NCBI GenBank assembly: GCA_019240375.1
Contig: JAFAYN010000497.1
Coordinates: forward strand, 1 to 7,134
Length of the DNA: 7,134 bases
Source: Gemmatimonadota bacterium
GTDB lineage: Bacteria; Gemmatimonadota; Gemmatimonadetes; Longimicrobiales; Longimicrobiaceae
Direction: 5' to 3'
The notes under the pieces were generated by a model, which searched no databases, was not told where the DNA came from, and saw nothing but the letters and a program-made list of their open reading frames with translations. Below, piece by piece: positions 6,425-7,134 of the stretch. Both the position numbers and the translations under genes were made by a program. Numbering within the stretch: the stretch's first letter is position 1; every line of letters starts with the position of its first letter.

Positions 6425-7134
6425 TCAATCCTCCAGGGGACGCAGGGTGTCGCGTGGGGCGGGGCCGCGGGGGCGCGACGGGCGGCGGGTGGCCACGCGG
6501 AGCACCAGGTACACCACCAGCCCCGCGCAGAAGATCCCCGGCCAGACCGGGCCCGGCGCCCAGCGCCCGCGCACCGCGTAGCTCTGCAGCAGGTCGAAGG
6601 CGGCGAAGCAGGCCAGCATCGCCAGGAGCCCCGAGGGCTCGCGGTGCAGCACCGCGCGGGCCGAGAACTCCCGCCCCGACGCCCGCCACCCGCGCAGCCG
6701 GGGCCAGAAGGCCGGGGTGGCGCGGGCCCACTCCTCGAACGCGGCGCCGAAGCGGCCGCGCAGGAACGCCTCCTCCGAGAACATGATCCGCTCGTAGTAC
6801 AGGGCGAACGCGAGCATGATGAGCACCGCCAACCACCAGATGCGCGGCAGGAGGGCGATCCCCAGCCACATCAGCGCGTTCCCCAGGTACAGCGGGTGCC
6901 GCACCACCGAGTACATCCCCTCGGTGTTCAGCGTTTCCGCGCCCATCCCGGCGCGGGTGCTCCGCCCCGAGGTCCCCGGCGGGACCAGCCCGATGGTGAC
7001 CACGCGCACCCCCAGCCCCACCAGCGAGACCGCCAGGCAGAAGAACTCCCAGCCCAGCGCCAGCCGGTGGCTCCCCCCGGGGTAGTGGAACTCCCGGTAG
7101 TGCAGGAGGAGGAGGGCCAGGAGAAAGAGGGGGA
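6425..7134 (-). CDS. Integral membrane methyltransferase of the ICMT/PEMT-like family (5' end outside window)
   Basis: The frame stays open to the right edge, so a GTG at 7021 is internal and at least 235 residues are encoded in the window. Upstream of it the frame reads a Leu-rich membrane segment, then HYPGGSHRLALGWEFFCLAV, another membrane segment. Counting the GTG as residue 1, the core signature is TEGMYSVVRHPLYLGN (33-48), the RHPxYxGN motif of isoprenylcysteine carboxyl methyltransferase and phospholipid N-methyltransferase relatives. A hydrophobic hairpin (about 49-78) and conserved acidic residues follow (E77, E83). Two more probable membrane helices (about 130-148 and 157-177) lie beyond the catalytic core, then a basic, proline-rich tail. 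The fold would use S-adenosylmethionine at the membrane; the substrate cannot be told, and bacteria of this kind are not expected to carry prenylated proteins of the eukaryotic type. It ends 11 nt before the carbonic anhydrase start. Confidence 0.82.
   Translation of the reverse strand, partial: PLFLLALLLLHYREFHYPGGSHRLALGWEFFCLAVSLVGLGVRVVTIGLVPPGTSGRSTRAGMGAETLNTEGMYSVVRHPLYLGNALMWLGIALLPRIWWLAVLIMLAFALYYERIMFSEEAFLRGRFGAAFEEWARATPAFWPRLRGWRASGREFSARAVLHREPSGLLAMLACFAAFDLLQSYAVRGRWAPGPVWPGIFCAGLVVYLVLRVATRRPSRPRGPAPRDTLRPLED
6430..6434 (-). promoter_or_regulatory. Possible Shine-Dalgarno site for carbonic anhydrase, unusually distant
   Basis: GGAGG on the minus strand lies inside the last codons of the methyltransferase (Leu-Glu-Asp-stop), 16 nt before the ATG at 6413. 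That is longer than the usual 5-10 nt. It may still serve, or initiation may depend on coupling to termination of the methyltransferase just upstream. Confidence 0.35.

Noticed and set aside
6414..6869. Upstream in-frame extension of the carbonic anhydrase to 371 residues
   Set aside because: The extra 152 codons overlap the methyltransferase in another frame and are low-complexity. The ATG at 6413 gives the normal length and places zinc cysteine 42 as in E. coli Can.

Overview
The window is a high-GC bacterial chromosome segment with dense coding, strong G/C at third codon positions and few intergenic gaps. Every gene type here is chromosomal and not tied to one lineage. The large NAD-type glutamate dehydrogenase, the heavy use of GGG glycine codons and the overall style would fit Gemmatimonadota (for example a Longimicrobium-like organism) or another high-GC Gram-negative. 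That placement is a guess; nothing in the window proves it.

Layout, left to right. (1) Positions 3-2990, plus strand: the C-terminal 995 residues of a large NAD-dependent glutamate dehydrogenase, open at the left edge and closed by a strong hairpin terminator (3019-3050). (2) Positions 3102-3747, plus strand: a two-gene MNT/HEPN toxin-antitoxin operon. A minimal nucleotidyltransferase (MntA-type antitoxin) overlaps a HepT-type HEPN ribonuclease toxin by 11 nt. (3) Positions 3757-3788: a second hairpin whose 31-nt core is identical to the first terminator, lying between the convergent toxin gene and the gene on its right. The toxin-antitoxin operon is therefore bracketed by two directly repeated, identical terminator hairpins. 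(4) Positions 3823-5688, minus strand: a cytoplasmic PAS-GGDEF-EAL protein for cyclic-di-GMP turnover, with both catalytic motifs and the inhibitory I-site intact. (5) Positions 5754-6413, minus strand: a Can-type beta-carbonic anhydrase. (6) Positions 6425-7134, minus strand: a membrane-bound ICMT/PEMT-type methyltransferase, open at the right edge.

The last three genes share a strand. The methyltransferase and carbonic anhydrase are 11 nt apart and probably co-transcribed; the PAS-GGDEF-EAL gene follows after 65 nt and may belong to the same unit. Glutamate dehydrogenase feeds glutamate carbon into the TCA cycle, carbonic anhydrase balances CO2 and bicarbonate, and the diguanylate cyclase/phosphodiesterase sets second-messenger levels. 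I see no direct evidence that they form one pathway.

No tRNA, rRNA, CRISPR array, insertion sequence or phage gene was recognised. No completely new system is evident. The item most worth following up is the MNT/HEPN module and its paired identical hairpins.
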